A DNA stretch of 64,000 nucleotides from Sulfurospirillum sp036802865 (GTDB lineage: Bacteria > Campylobacterota > Campylobacteria > Campylobacterales > Sulfurospirillaceae), in the NCBI RefSeq assembly GCF_036802865.1, contig NZ_DAIRVK010000002.1, positions 124,001 through 188,000 on the forward strand. The letters run 5' to 3'. The notes under the pieces were generated by a model, which was not told where the DNA came from, did no database searches, and saw only the letters and a list, made by a program, of their open reading frames with translations. The number at the start of each line of letters is the position of its first letter. Positions within the stretch are counted from its first letter, which is position 1. Shown here in pieces: positions 52,289 to 61,134 of this stretch. Position numbers and translations under genes: made by a program.

Positions 52289-54430
52289 TTATGTTCTAAA
52301 TTGATTGAGAATGGTGTTGAGTTTTTCGGTAAGGGTATTGAGGTGATCACTCGCCCCTGCGATTTCTTCCACACTTCTTGTATTTTGCGTTGCTAACGTA
52401 TTGATTTCTTCAATTTTGGAAACGATGGTATCGATTTTTTCACCTGTTTGGATGTAGTCGTTAACCGTTTTTTCATTGAGTTTGGTTGCAACATTCATCA
52501 TAGAAACAGTGTTATCCAGTTTGCTTTCCACATCCCCTGCGAGCACGTTTAATTCTTGGATTTGTGCTGAATTAACATTCATTCTCTCTGAGCTGTCCGT
52601 GATAGCTTGAACTATGACATTAATGGTTGCGTTGATTTCAACCAAACTTTTTTGGGTGCGCTCTGCTAAGGTGCGTACTTCATCGGCAACGACTGCAAAG
52701 CCTCTTCCATGCTCTCCTGCACGTGCAGCTTCGATGGCAGCATTGAGTGCTAGAAGGTTTGTTTGATCAGCAATATCGCCGATGACGGTAAGAACATTTT
52801 TAACTTGGTCGGCATCAGAGCTAAGTTGTTGGATTTTTTGTGCAAGTTCTTGCTCTGTTTGCGCGCTCTCTTGAACACGCTGTCCCAGTTTTTGAAGGAA
52901 CATACGAGCACTTTGGAGTTCATTATTTGCCTTAACAATCTCTTCTTTTGAAGCTTTTGCTTCATTGACGGAAGAGACAATTTCTTGTTTGGTCTCGCTT
53001 GACATGTGTGTGGCTTGAGAAATGATGATTGCAGAGTCTTCCACGCGTTTGCCCACTTGCAGGGTTGTCGCTGAGAGCTCATGCGCAATCGATGCATTTT
53101 CAGAACTGGTGTCTTTTGCTAATTTGATGGTTGACTGAACTTTAGCGATAAATTGGTTAATCTCATGGGAAGCATCACCAATTTCATCTTGATTTTTAAT
53201 AGCTAATTTTTTGGTTAAATCACCATCACCCGTTGCCAAATCATGGGCAGTTTCTTTAAGGCTTAAAAGAGGTTTGGCAATAATACTGGTGGTAAGAAAA
53301 TAGATGGCAATAATAGCCAGTAAAGCAACGATAAAACCAACGACAACTTGCAACGAAGCATTGCTGTAAAGTCGATCGCTCATGTCTTTATCAAGTACCA
53401 ACGCTTTAGCCAAGATAACTTCTCGTGGTACTTGAATCAAAACCGCCCAAGGTTTGCCCGTTTGTCCAAGCTTGATTGGCGCAACTGTTTCTATCATTCC
53501 ACTATCATTGTTGATCCTAACTAATGCCTTACCTGATTGAATAGCTGTATAAATCTCTTCCCAACCTTTAGGCATCACTTGTTTAAAATGACCTCCAATC
53601 ATAGAAGGGTTCTCACTTTGAGCTACCAAGAGACCATTGTCAGAAATGATGGACACTTGCCCATTAGCTTCAAACAATGCTTTATCAGCTTTTTCAGCAA
53701 TTTTTTGAACAAAGTCTAAGTTATAATCAGCTCCAGCCACGCCATAGAATTTACCATTGACATGAATTGGCACAGACATCGTTGCGAGGAATACTTGCTT
53801 ACCTTGTACGATATAGGGCAAAGGTCCAAGTACACTTTCTTTATTCTGCTCACGTGGTGTAATGTACCAGCCACCTTTAAGAACACCGTTAGGATGCTTG
53901 TCGTAGGTGTCGTACTCTACTAAAGGTTGAACGGCAATATTGCCTTTATCATCACGCGTCCAATAAGGAGTAAAGCGCCCCGTAGTCGGATTGTTCCCGT
54001 CTTTGTCCACATGGAAGTTGGCATCCATGCCATCGATTGCATTTGGCTCCCAACAGGAGTATGTACCATTAAAGCTCTTGTTACTTTTCAATACATTGAG
54101 AAGCACAGCATTGAGCTGGTCGCGACCAATGCCCAGCGCTTCTTTACCATCTTTAGGTTTGAGTTTACTCACTTCAAAGGTATTAGCCATCGTACGAGCA
54201 GCATCCAAAGCTAACTCCAACTCGGACTGAATGGTACCACTTTGCTCACCAGCTAAATTTTGCAGTCTCTCCATGTTGAGCTCTGTTAACAAAGAAGAAA
54301 CCTCCGCGGAAACGCGATCTTGTGTTCTCGTGGATGAAAACAACCCGTAACCCACCAATAGGATAACTGCTGAAACCAAGCAAAGCCCAGCTATCAAAAC
54401 AATTTTAGTTTGAATCGACTTAAATATCAT
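52289..54430 (-). CDS. Methyl-accepting chemotaxis protein with double-cache sensor
   Basis: A membrane helix (about 10-32) is followed by a periplasmic double cache (dCache_1) domain to about residue 360, with the pocket segment NGTYSCWEPNAIDGMD and GVAGADYNLDF. A second helix, HAMP (about 395-450) and the signalling tip DQTNLLALNAAIEAARAG come after. dCache_1 receptors often bind amino acids or similar small ligands; the ligand here is unknown. It is divergent from nifH across a 577-bp gap. Confidence 0.93.
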   Translation of the reverse strand: MIFKSIQTKIVLIAGLCLVSAVILLVGYGLFSSTRTQDRVSAEVSSLLTELNMERLQNLAGEQSGTIQSELELALDAARTMANTFEVSKLKPKDGKEALGIGRDQLNAVLLNVLKSNKSFNGTYSCWEPNAIDGMDANFHVDKDGNNPTTGRFTPYWTRDDKGNIAVQPLVEYDTYDKHPNGVLKGGWYITPREQNKESVLGPLPYIVQGKQVFLATMSVPIHVNGKFYGVAGADYNLDFVQKIAEKADKALFEANGQVSIISDNGLLVAQSENPSMIGGHFKQVMPKGWEEIYTAIQSGKALVRINNDSGMIETVAPIKLGQTGKPWAVLIQVPREVILAKALVLDKDMSDRLYSNASLQVVVGFIVALLAIIAIYFLTTSIIAKPLLSLKETAHDLATGDGDLTKKLAIKNQDEIGDASHEINQFIAKVQSTIKLAKDTSSENASIAHELSATTLQVGKRVEDSAIIISQATHMSSETKQEIVSSVNEAKASKEEIVKANNELQSARMFLQKLGQRVQESAQTEQELAQKIQQLSSDADQVKNVLTVIGDIADQTNLLALNAAIEAARAGEHGRGFAVVADEVRTLAERTQKSLVEINATINVIVQAITDSSERMNVNSAQIQELNVLAGDVESKLDNTVSMMNVATKLNEKTVNDYIQTGEKIDTIVSKIEEINTLATQNTRSVEEIAGASDHLNTLTEKLNTILNQFRT

Positions 54431-54951
54431 CGTACGTCCCCCCTTTTATTATTATTTATTGTATATAAAAATATACAATGAACTGATATTGCTATCCATT
54501 GTTTACCAATTAACATGAAACTCCTTATTTGATATTTGTCACGCTATAACAAATATTAGTATTATGAGAAATATGGTCCCATATTCTTCATGCTATAACT
54601 TAAACATTTAAGATTTACTTAAAAGTAAGCTTCATATGGTTAACACGTGATAAGAAATCACAGATTGTAGAAAAGTTAACAAAGAGCGATAAATAGCATT
54701 CTAGGTACAATTATTTAAACTATTTTAGATGAAAATTGATTCGTAATTTGAAGTAACTAATGCAATTTTTTGAGATTAGAAACGAAAAATGAGCTTTGAT
54801 ATTTTTCAAGTCTAGCTTCATCTGTTTAAGCGTCATCCATAAATCACCAAGCTTGCCTCCATTCTTCCTTCTTCCTATAACTATAGGGATTTACTACAAC
54901 CAATCAATATTTTGCTTTTTGTTGAAATTTTTTTTCAAAAGTATTTTTCTA
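54431..54951. other. Long gap between chemoreceptor and nifH, no gene seen
   Basis: About 520 bp of AT-rich sequence without a convincing reading frame on either strand (one weak 60-codon frame at 54796 lacks support). It must hold the chemoreceptor promoter and could hold activator sites for nifH. I looked for TGT-N10-ACA near the nifH promoter and saw none. Confidence 0.6.
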
Positions 54952-54968
54952 CGGAACACTATATGCAA
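54952..54968 (+). promoter_or_regulatory. Sigma-54 promoter of nifH
   Basis: CGGAACACTATATGCAA has GG and GC exactly 10 nt apart. It shares GGAACAC with the nifB, ferredoxin and nifX elements. The predicted start near 54978 gives a leader of about 30 nt before the nifH ATG. Confidence 0.82.
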
Positions 54969-55007
54969 AAGTGTGTAGTGAAATAAAAACTCACAAAGGA
55001 GAACAAA

Positions 55008-55919
55008 ATGGCAGAGCTTCGACAAATTGCTTTTTACGGCAAAGGCGGAATTGGTAAATCTACCACTTCACAAAATACACTAGCGGCAATGGCGCACTAT
55101 TTCGGTAAAAAAATTCTTATCGTTGGTTGTGATCCTAAAGCAGACTCTACACGTCTTATCTTGCATGAAAAAGCACAATGTACCATTATGCAACTAGCAA
55201 GTGAAGCAGGTACAGTTGAAGACCTAGAGCTTGAAGATGTATGTAAACCAGGTGCGGCTGAGTTTGATCCAGATAACACAGATATTACAGAAGGTTTTAT
55301 TATGTGTGCTGAGTCTGGTGGACCAGAGCCAGGAGTTGGTTGTGCAGGACGTGGTGTTATTACAGCGATTAACTTCCTTGAGGAAGAGGGCGCTTATGAC
55401 CAAGATTTAGATTTCGTCTCTTATGACGTACTAGGGGATGTTGTTTGTGGTGGATTTGCGATGCCAATTCGTGAAGGTAAAGCACAAGAGATCTACATCG
55501 TTATGTCAGGTGAGATGATGGCTATGTATGCGGCAAACAACATCTCTAAAGGTATTTTGAAATACGCAAATACCGGTGGTGTTAGACTTGCAGGACTTAT
55601 CTGTAACGCTCGTATGACAGACCGTGAGTATGACTTGGCAAAACATCTTGCTGAGCAAATCGGAACACAACTCATTCATTTCGTACCAAGAAGTAACCAC
55701 GTTCAACGTGCAGAGCTTCGTCGTATGACCGTTGTTGAGTTTGCGGATAAAACAGACCAAGCGTTTGAGTACAAAGAGCTTGCTCGTAAAATCATCGCGA
55801 ACGATCTTAAAGTAATCCCTAAACCATTAGAGATGGATGATCTTGAGGCATTGTTGATGGAATTTGGTTTAGAAGAAGAAGTCGAAGCAGACGCTATCGG
55901 CAAAAAAGCAACAGCATAA
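55008..55919 (+). CDS. nifH: Nitrogenase iron protein NifH
   Basis: NifH is the ATP-dependent electron donor to NifDK and also acts in FeMo-cofactor synthesis. The P-loop GKGGIGKST (11-19), the cluster ligands C112 (GVGCAGRG) and C147 (VVCGGF), and switch region DPKADSTR are intact. R115 is the arginine modified by ADP-ribosylation in other species. Between LELEDV and CAESGG there are 21 residues instead of 9 in Azotobacter, an insertion of about 12. AAAGGAG lies before the ATG. A hairpin element follows the stop. Confidence 0.98.
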   Translation: MAELRQIAFYGKGGIGKSTTSQNTLAAMAHYFGKKILIVGCDPKADSTRLILHEKAQCTIMQLASEAGTVEDLELEDVCKPGAAEFDPDNTDITEGFIMCAESGGPEPGVGCAGRGVITAINFLEEEGAYDQDLDFVSYDVLGDVVCGGFAMPIREGKAQEIYIVMSGEMMAMYAANNISKGILKYANTGGVRLAGLICNARMTDREYDLAKHLAEQIGTQLIHFVPRSNHVQRAELRRMTVVEFADKTDQAFEYKELARKIIANDLKVIPKPLEMDDLEALLMEFGLEEEVEADAIGKKATA

Positions 55920-55928
55920 GCCATTTGT

Positions 55929-56010
55929 GACACGCTTTTAAAGCAAAGCTCTAAAAGCTACGCTAACGCTGAGTAACGCTTGGCGGGATGCCCACGCACC
56001 CTTGGTGCTA
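55929..56010 (-). repeat. nif intergenic hairpin element, copy C (inverted)
   Basis: Read on the minus strand it shows a hairpin GCACC/GGGTGC, then AAGCGTTA, GCGTAGC and a stem GCTTTTA/TAAAAGC around the loop core AGCTTTGCTT. It aligns with copies A and B in the loop and the preceding CGTAGC word but is more diverged and inverted. It lies between nifH and the next gene, where differential expression of nifH over nifDK is common in other diazotrophs. Confidence 0.45.
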
Positions 56011-56042
56011 TAAAAAAATTTAAATGTAATAAGGAGCACACC

Positions 56043-56402
56043 ATGTTTATTTGCGGATACCACTTCCCAGCATCTTTGGGAAATAAAATTAGTCATGAGC
56101 AAGTCGTAGAGAGAGTCACAGCAGAAGTTGGCGATCTTTCAGACGTTAGTTACGCAGTCCTTACCAGTGAAAACCGTGATGGCATCAAACAAGAAGACCT
56201 TCGCGTTGAGAAAGGAACATTTCTTTTCACTGCATTGGCTGATTACTATAAAAAGTCAGACATTGAGGGTGAATACAAAATGATTTTTTACACCAACAAG
56301 TATCAAATGAGTGAAGTTTCAAAAGCAGTCGATGGTGGCGTAACAGCAGCTGTTTGCAAAAAGCTTGATGATATGCTTCTGTATCGGGTCAAAGTCGCTT
56401 AA
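56043..56402 (+). CDS. Uncharacterised protein between nifH and nifD
   Basis: A 119-residue soluble protein not recognised. It starts MFICGYHFPASLGN, holds the segments SDVSYAVLTSENRDG, KGTFLFTALADYYKK and YKMIFYTNKYQMSEVSKAVDGG, and has two cysteines (C4 and one near residue 105). It is not a PII (NifI) protein, ferredoxin or GNAT. The ATG at 56043 is set by AAGGAG; a TTG-started frame from 55980 is not favoured. The position inside nifHDK implies co-expression with nitrogenase and suggests an unknown regulatory or stabilising role. Confidence 0.85.
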   Translation: MFICGYHFPASLGNKISHEQVVERVTAEVGDLSDVSYAVLTSENRDGIKQEDLRVEKGTFLFTALADYYKKSDIEGEYKMIFYTNKYQMSEVSKAVDGGVTAAVCKKLDDMLLYRVKVA

Positions 56403-56410
56403 GTAGCGGC

Positions 56411-56420
56411 TTACATGTAA
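56411..56420. repeat. TTACATGTAA palindrome before nifD
   Basis: A 10-bp exact copy of the core of the repeated palindrome, 12 bp upstream of the nifD start and next to its ribosome-binding site AAAAGGAAAAG. Confidence 0.5.
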
Positions 56421-56432
56421 AAGGAAAAGAGC

Positions 56433-57887
56433 ATGACAACAGAAACACTACTAAGCCAACAAGAAGCTGCGATCGCGGAAGTGCTTGCTGCTTACCCTGA
56501 AAAGGCGAAAAAAAGTAGAGAAAAACACCTCGGCGTTGATATGCCTGATGGTGTTAAAGGTGCTTGTGATGCAACCAAGAGCAACAAACAGACCGTTCCA
56601 GGTGTCATGAGCCAAAGAGGTTGTGCTTATGCTGGAAGTAAGGGTGTTGTTTGGGGTCCTGTGAAAGATATGATTCATATCTCTCATGGACCGGTTGGTT
56701 GTGGTCAATATAGCCGTGCTGGTAGAAGAAATTATTACATCGGAACAACAGGCGTTGATACCTATGTAACGATGAACTTCACAACAGATTACAATGAAAA
56801 AGACATCGTTTTCGGTGGCGATAAAAAGCTTAAAGCGGCACTCGCTGAGATTGATGGTCTTTTCCCACTTAACAACGGTATTTCTATTCAAAGTGAATGT
56901 CCAATCGGTTTGATTGGGGATGATATTCAAGCGGTGGCTAAAGGCTACAAAAAAGAGTCTGGAAAGCCTACTGTTGCGGTTTCGTGTGAAGGTTTCCGTG
57001 GTGTTTCCCAAAGTCTTGGTCACCATATCGCGAACGATATGATTCGTGATGAGGTTTTACCTGATAACTCGTATAAAAAAGATTTTGAATCAACACCTTA
57101 TGATGTTGCGATTATTGGCGACTATAACATCGGTGGGGATGCGTGGAGTTCAAGAATTTTACTTGAAGAGATGGGTCTTCGTGTTATCGCTCAATGGAGT
57201 GGTGATGCAACCTATAAAGAGTTGACCATCGCTCCAAAAGCGAAAATCAACCTTCTACACTGCTACCGAAGTATGAACTACGTTGTTCGTCACATGGAGC
57301 AAGAATTTGGTGTGCCTTGGATGGAGTATAACTTCTTTGGTCCTAGCAAAACAACAGAGAGCTTACGCAAAATTGCGGCGTTCTTTGATGAGACTATTCA
57401 AGCTAAAACCGAAGCGGTTATCGCTAAATACACTGCAATGACAGACGCTGTCGTTGCTAAATACCGCCCGAAACTAGAAGGTAAAACCGTTATGTTGTAC
57501 GTCGGTGGTTTACGTCCTCGTCACGTTATCGGTGCTTACGAAGATTTGGGAATGAAAATTATTGGAACGGGTTATGAGTTCGGACATGGTGATGACTACA
57601 AACGTACCAAAGACGAACTTAATGGCACAACCTTGATCTATGACGATACCAACGAGTACGAATTAGAGCAATTTGTCAAAAGACTTAAACCAGATCTTGT
57701 AGCGAGCGGTGTTAAAGAGAAGTACGTTTTCCAAAAAATGGGATTACCATTTAGACAAATGCACTCTTGGGATTATAGTGGTCCGTATCATGGATACGAT
57801 GCCTTTGCAATTTTTGCAAAAGACATGGATTTGGCGTTGAACTCCCCTGTATGGGCTCACACCAAAGCACCATGGGAATCTAACTAA
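56433..57887 (+). CDS. nifD: Nitrogenase MoFe protein alpha subunit NifD
   Basis: NifD carries FeMo-cofactor and half of the P-cluster. P-cluster ligands C64, C90 and C156 (RGCAYAGS, PVGCGQ, SECPIG), FeMo-co ligands C277 (LLHCYRS) and H444 (QMHSWDY) and the catalytic H197 (SLGHHI) are all two residues above the Azotobacter numbering. V72 in AGSKGVVWG matches V70, indicating a molybdenum enzyme. The 484-residue length is usual. It ends 10 bp before nifK, with a GGAGAG ribosome-binding site. Confidence 0.98.
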   Translation: MTTETLLSQQEAAIAEVLAAYPEKAKKSREKHLGVDMPDGVKGACDATKSNKQTVPGVMSQRGCAYAGSKGVVWGPVKDMIHISHGPVGCGQYSRAGRRNYYIGTTGVDTYVTMNFTTDYNEKDIVFGGDKKLKAALAEIDGLFPLNNGISIQSECPIGLIGDDIQAVAKGYKKESGKPTVAVSCEGFRGVSQSLGHHIANDMIRDEVLPDNSYKKDFESTPYDVAIIGDYNIGGDAWSSRILLEEMGLRVIAQWSGDATYKELTIAPKAKINLLHCYRSMNYVVRHMEQEFGVPWMEYNFFGPSKTTESLRKIAAFFDETIQAKTEAVIAKYTAMTDAVVAKYRPKLEGKTVMLYVGGLRPRHVIGAYEDLGMKIIGTGYEFGHGDDYKRTKDELNGTTLIYDDTNEYELEQFVKRLKPDLVASGVKEKYVFQKMGLPFRQMHSWDYSGPYHGYDAFAIFAKDMDLALNSPVWAHTKAPWESN

Positions 57888-57897
57888 GGAGAGCACA

Positions 57898-59451
57898 ATG
57901 CAAGACGTAGAAAACATAGTAAACGGGCAAAAGCTCTTTTTAAAACCAGAGTATCAAGAAGTTTTCAAAAACAAAAAGCAATTTGAAAGTAACACAGGTT
58001 CAACAAACCCTGAAAAAGTAATCGAAATTGCTAAGTGGACAACCACATGGGAATACCGTGAGAAAAACTTAGCACGTGAGCACATCACGATCAACCCAGC
58101 CAAAGCGTGTCAACCTTTGGGTGCTGTTATGGCAGCACTTGGGTTTGAAAACACCATGCCGTATGTTCATGGAAGTCACGGTTGTGTAGCTTACTTTAGA
58201 AGCTACTTTACACGTCACTTTAAAGAGCCAACACCGTGTGTGTCTGACTCTATGAGTGAAAGTGCAGCGGTTTTCGGTGGTTTGGCAAACATGAAAGAGG
58301 GTTTACGTAACTGTAAAGCACTCTACAAACCAGACATGATCGCAGTTTCTACAACCTGTATGGCAGAAGTTATCGGTGATGACTTGAACGCGTTTGTGAT
58401 CGGTGCGCGTAAAGATGCTGAGGGTGAGCTTGACAACACGCCAATTCCAGCGGCACACACACCTTCATTTGTTGGTAGCCACATCACAGGTTATGACAAT
58501 ATGATGAACGCGATTCTTCAAGAACTGAACATGGTTGAAGAGGGCGTTGAAGTAGAAAAAGATGCTGAGCGTATCAACATCATCCCTGGTTTTGAGCCAT
58601 ACCTTGGAAGCTTGAAAGAAGTGAAAAAAATCGCTTCTATGTTCAGCGACAAGATCGTTATGATCGGTGACCATGAAGATCAGTGGAATACACCAGCAGG
58701 TGAGTATAAACTCTTCTCTGGCGGTACGCCTTTAGCCGTTGCTAAAACAGCAAGAAGTGCAGGTGCAACTATCTCTTTGCAAAAGTACTCTACACAGGCT
58801 ACTGCGAAGACGATCAAGGGTGACTGGAAACAAACTTACGCTACGTCTAATCCAATCGGCTTAGGTGGAACAGATGAGTTTGTCATGAAACTTAGCGAGC
58901 TTACAGGCAAGCCAGTCCCTAAAGAGTTGACATTGCTACGCGGTCAACTTGTAGATGCGATGCAAGACAGCTACCCGTATATGCACGGTAAAAAGTTTGC
59001 TATCTGGGGAGATCCTGACTTCTTGTTAGGTGTTGTTTCTTTCTTGGTTGAGATGGGTGCAATTCCTGTACACGTTCTTTGCCATAATGCACCACGTAAA
59101 AACTGGGAAAAAGAGATGCAAGCCATCCTTGATAAATGTACCTTCAAAGAAGAGTGTCATATCTGGGCAGGAAAAGACTTGTGGCATTTAAGAAGCCTTC
59201 TTTTCACAGAACCAGTTGATTTTATGATTGGTAACGTTTATGGAAAAGAGCTTTACAGAGATACCAAAATTCCTTTGATCAGAATTGGCTTCCCAATTTT
59301 TGATAGACATCATCTACACCGATACTCTATCAGCGGATACGAAGGTGCGCTAAACCTTTTAACTTGGATTACCAACTCCGTCTTAGACGCGTTGGATGAA
59401 GAGACAAAAGATATCGCAAAAACCGACTACTTCTTCGACTGTGTGAGATAA
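57898..59451 (+). CDS. nifK: Nitrogenase MoFe protein beta subunit NifK
   Basis: NifK supplies the other P-cluster ligands: C71 (AKACQPLG), C96 (HGSHGCVAYF) and C154 (STTCMAEVIGDD), one above the Azotobacter numbering. The 517-residue length fits the group with the long N-terminal extension wrapping NifD. The C-terminal PLIRIGFPIFDRHHLHRY segment is also typical. A perfect hairpin terminator follows immediately, so the nifH operon ends here. Confidence 0.98.
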   Translation: MQDVENIVNGQKLFLKPEYQEVFKNKKQFESNTGSTNPEKVIEIAKWTTTWEYREKNLAREHITINPAKACQPLGAVMAALGFENTMPYVHGSHGCVAYFRSYFTRHFKEPTPCVSDSMSESAAVFGGLANMKEGLRNCKALYKPDMIAVSTTCMAEVIGDDLNAFVIGARKDAEGELDNTPIPAAHTPSFVGSHITGYDNMMNAILQELNMVEEGVEVEKDAERINIIPGFEPYLGSLKEVKKIASMFSDKIVMIGDHEDQWNTPAGEYKLFSGGTPLAVAKTARSAGATISLQKYSTQATAKTIKGDWKQTYATSNPIGLGGTDEFVMKLSELTGKPVPKELTLLRGQLVDAMQDSYPYMHGKKFAIWGDPDFLLGVVSFLVEMGAIPVHVLCHNAPRKNWEKEMQAILDKCTFKEECHIWAGKDLWHLRSLLFTEPVDFMIGNVYGKELYRDTKIPLIRIGFPIFDRHHLHRYSISGYEGALNLLTWITNSVLDALDEETKDIAKTDYFFDCVR

Positions 59452-59477
59452 GAAGAGAGCCTAAGCTCTCTTCTTTT
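59452..59477. terminator. Terminator of the nifHDK operon
   Basis: A perfect 9-bp hairpin (59452-59460 with 59465-59473), loop CTAA, followed by TTTTATA. It also serves the convergent GMC oxidoreductase gene from the other side. Confidence 0.9.
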
Positions 59478-61134
59478 ATACTTTTAATAGTGTGTCAAAA
59501 TTTTCTTTAATATACTCTGCAACGCGAAATGCATTGGCATAAATTGTCCATGTATAAGGCACACTACCACCTGTTGGCATGAAGCTACCATCGGTTATAA
59601 AAAGATTGTGTATGTCATAGCTTTGGCAATAACGATTGAGTACATGTTTTTTCGGATCATTTCCAAAACGACATCCTCCTGCTTGAAGATTTTGCGGAGG
59701 CAGTGGCGAGATAGCGTAGGTAATGTTTTTTGCTCCCATTTTTTCAAGCACTTGTACCGCTTTTTGGGCTAAGAATTCTCCTACTATGACATCTTGAGGA
59801 TGCGCTCCTATACGAATGTTTGCAACAGGAATACCGTATTTGTCCTTGTATACTTCATCAACAGAGACAAAACAGTTGTCATTGGGCATCCAATCATTAA
59901 AGACTTCAAAATTGAGTACCCTCTTTGTTGTTAAGGTTTGAAAAATTTTATCTTGAAGTTTTTTCCCAAAGATCAATGTCCCATCTTCTCTTTTCAGGCT
60001 GTTTGCACGTCGTATTGGATTGGCATGTTCAAATAAAAAATCAACAACGCCCCCTTTAAACTCTTTCGTAAAATACCAATCTTTGAGCGCACGATTGACA
60101 AAAAGGCCTGCTTGTAAAAGTGTCTCTTGATTGAAATGGCTTAAATCAAACTCTCCTGAACCGATACCTCCACCTGAAAAGACCATATTTTTTCCAACAG
60201 CCCCTGATGAGTTAGCAAGTCCTTTTGGAAATGCCTTGTTTTTTGAATTTAATAATAAGCGCGAACTCTCCACCGCTTGTGCTGCAAGGATAAAAAGCTT
60301 AGCATGGACATACTTTTTCGTCCCTTCTTGTGTGAGGTACTGGGCTCTTTTAATGGTGTGTGTGTTGTCTGTTTCTAATTTCACAACGAACGCATTGGCG
60401 ATAATATGCAGATTTCCCGTTGCTAAAGCGGGCTGAATAAGCGCAGCACGTGAACTTCCCTTTGCTCCACTCGAACAGGCATACGAACCGCAATAATTGG
60501 AGTAATAACAAGGGTTTCGCCCTTCCTTGGGCTCTGAGAGAATAGCCCTAGGCGTTTTAAAAGGCGTAAAATGCAAAGCCTTGCAAGCCGTGTCAAAATT
60601 TTCAACAATAGGATGTTCTGCTAAAGGAGGGTATGGATATTGCGCGGTACTGCGCGGTTCTTGGTGCGCGTACTCTGTCATCTCGCCTGAGACACCTACG
60701 ATTCTCTCTGTGCGTTCATAAAAAGGTTCAAGCTCTTCATACGTAATAGGCCAATCTTCAATATTGGCTCCTTCATAAGCCCCATAAAGAGATTTTAACT
60801 TAAAATCATTGGGTTTAAGACGATGAAAAAATCCACTCATAAAGTTTGAAGAACCTCCTAAAAGGCTACCGTTCCAGAAACTCCAGTTATTTTCATACGA
60901 AGGTGTTTTGACCCATTTTCCCTCTTCAAAGCTCTCAATGACATGGTATTCGTCTCTTAATTTTGGGGTAAAAACATCACGCTTGGTATAGGCTATCTCA
61001 TCTTTTGAAAAATCTTTTTCACTGTAGATGTCTCCTTTTTCAAGGATCACCACTTTTTTGCCCGCACGAGAGAGTTCATAAGCAAGAGGCCCAGCACCTG
61101 CGCCGCTTCCTACAATACACACATCATATGTCAT
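59476..61134 (-). CDS. GMC-family FAD oxidoreductase
   Basis: The Rossmann FAD-binding motif GSGAGAGPLAYELSRAGKKVVILEKG begins at residue 7. GGSSNFMSGFFHRLK and the C-terminal AGGCRFGNDPKKHVL and DGSFMPTGGSVPYTWTIYANA are GMC/gluconate-dehydrogenase-type features. It oxidises a sugar, alcohol or similar substrate. It overlaps the small-subunit gene (ATGA), as in gluconate 2-dehydrogenase, but the cytochrome c subunit is not seen here. The ATG at 61134 follows GGGAG; no signal peptide is present, so it would travel with its partner. Confidence 0.9.
   Translation of the reverse strand: MTYDVCIVGSGAGAGPLAYELSRAGKKVVILEKGDIYSEKDFSKDEIAYTKRDVFTPKLRDEYHVIESFEEGKWVKTPSYENNWSFWNGSLLGGSSNFMSGFFHRLKPNDFKLKSLYGAYEGANIEDWPITYEELEPFYERTERIVGVSGEMTEYAHQEPRSTAQYPYPPLAEHPIVENFDTACKALHFTPFKTPRAILSEPKEGRNPCYYSNYCGSYACSSGAKGSSRAALIQPALATGNLHIIANAFVVKLETDNTHTIKRAQYLTQEGTKKYVHAKLFILAAQAVESSRLLLNSKNKAFPKGLANSSGAVGKNMVFSGGGIGSGEFDLSHFNQETLLQAGLFVNRALKDWYFTKEFKGGVVDFLFEHANPIRRANSLKREDGTLIFGKKLQDKIFQTLTTKRVLNFEVFNDWMPNDNCFVSVDEVYKDKYGIPVANIRIGAHPQDVIVGEFLAQKAVQVLEKMGAKNITYAISPLPPQNLQAGGCRFGNDPKKHVLNRYCQSYDIHNLFITDGSFMPTGGSVPYTWTIYANAFRVAEYIKENFDTLLKV

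Noticed and set aside
54431..54951. NifA-type upstream activator site for nifH
   Set aside because: No TGT-N10-ACA was seen in the 150 bp before the promoter; the activator may use another motif.
55980..56402. Longer 140-residue form of the gene between nifH and nifD
   Set aside because: The extended start is a TTG without a ribosome-binding site and runs through the hairpin element; the ATG at 56043 has AAGGAG.
56043..56402. NifI/PII protein
   Set aside because: Position suggests it, but the PII motifs (T-loop GxGxQ-type pattern and the ATP-binding strand) are not visible.
56451..57026. 191-residue frame on the minus strand inside nifD
   Set aside because: Wholly antisense to the well-supported nifD; no domain and unusual composition.
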